Assembly (NCBI GenBank): GCA_038924905.1
Contig: JBCKUK010000061.1
Location: 1 to 5,881, forward strand
Reading direction: 5' to 3'
DNA length: 5,881 nt
DNA from: JBCKUK01 sp038924905
GTDB lineage: Bacteria > Pseudomonadota > Gammaproteobacteria > Burkholderiales > Methylophilaceae
Shown: positions 5,837 to 5,881 of the stretch, piece by piece
How the letters are laid out: each line of letters opens with the position of its first letter
Position numbering within the stretch: the stretch's first letter is position 1
Notes under the pieces: model-generated
The model's input: the letters and a program-made list of their open reading frames with translations, nothing else
Told to the model about the DNA's origin: nothing
Database searches by the model: none
Position numbers and translations under genes: made by a program

Positions 5837-5881
5837 TCATGACTTAAGTCCAATTAGGCTGAACATCAAGTCCAGCACGTC
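5837..5881 (-). CDS. 3' end of an unidentified upstream gene (partial)
   Basis: Read on the minus strand from the window edge, one frame stays open for 14 codons (DVLDLMFSLIGLKS) and ends in TGA at 5839-5837, just before the parS site. The peptide is amphipathic and Leu-rich, like the C-terminus of a real protein, but it is too short to assign to a family. It does not resemble the FCIGK-type C-terminus of MnmE, which is a common neighbour of mnmG. A second minus-strand frame (stop at 5844) and a plus-strand frame starting with GTG at 5820 are also open across these few bases, so the call rests on plausibility and on sharing the direction of the rest of the window. Confidence 0.35.
   Translation of the reverse strand, partial: DVLDLMFSLIGLKS

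Overview
The window is a stretch of bacterial core chromosome carrying the conserved gid-par-atp gene block. All six complete genes lie on the minus strand and are transcribed from high to low coordinates: mnmG (gidA), rsmG (gidB), parA (soj), parB (spo0J), atpI and atpB. The gene order and protein sequences fit a proteobacterium, most likely a betaproteobacterium. A relative of the Methylophilaceae or Nitrosomonadales is my best guess, from recognition of the protein style only. No mobile element, CRISPR array, tRNA or rRNA is visible.

From the right edge leftwards: 5837-5881 looks like the last codons of an unidentified minus-strand gene. A near-perfect parS site, the ParB-binding centromere, follows at 5812-5827. 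A short upstream region with a possible promoter, a direct repeat and an inverted repeat (5727-5767) leads into mnmG (3798-5720). mnmG overlaps rsmG by 4 bp (ATGA), parA follows after 8 bp and parB after 9 bp, so these four genes look like one transcription unit. They combine tRNA wobble-uridine modification, 16S rRNA G527 methylation and chromosome segregation. ParB made here can bind the parS site about 3.4 kb upstream of its own gene.

The 80-bp gap between parB and atpI (1437-1516) is the most structured non-coding part. It holds an 11-bp-arm inverted repeat with one mismatch, spanning a plausible sigma-70 promoter. After it comes a short leader whose segments can form two mutually exclusive hairpins, one of which would enclose the atpI ribosome binding site and abut the start codon. 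AtpI (1026-1436, assembly helper) and AtpB (151-1014, F0 subunit a with all key proton-path residues) follow 11 bp apart. The remaining 150 bp at the left edge contain no gene I can support; atpE presumably begins just outside.

This is mostly an ordinary housekeeping region and I see no wholly new system. The points most worth checking are a Cys in place of the conserved Arg in the ParA-stimulating N-terminal motif of ParB, the atpI leader structures, and the palindrome-embedded candidate promoter for the atp operon.
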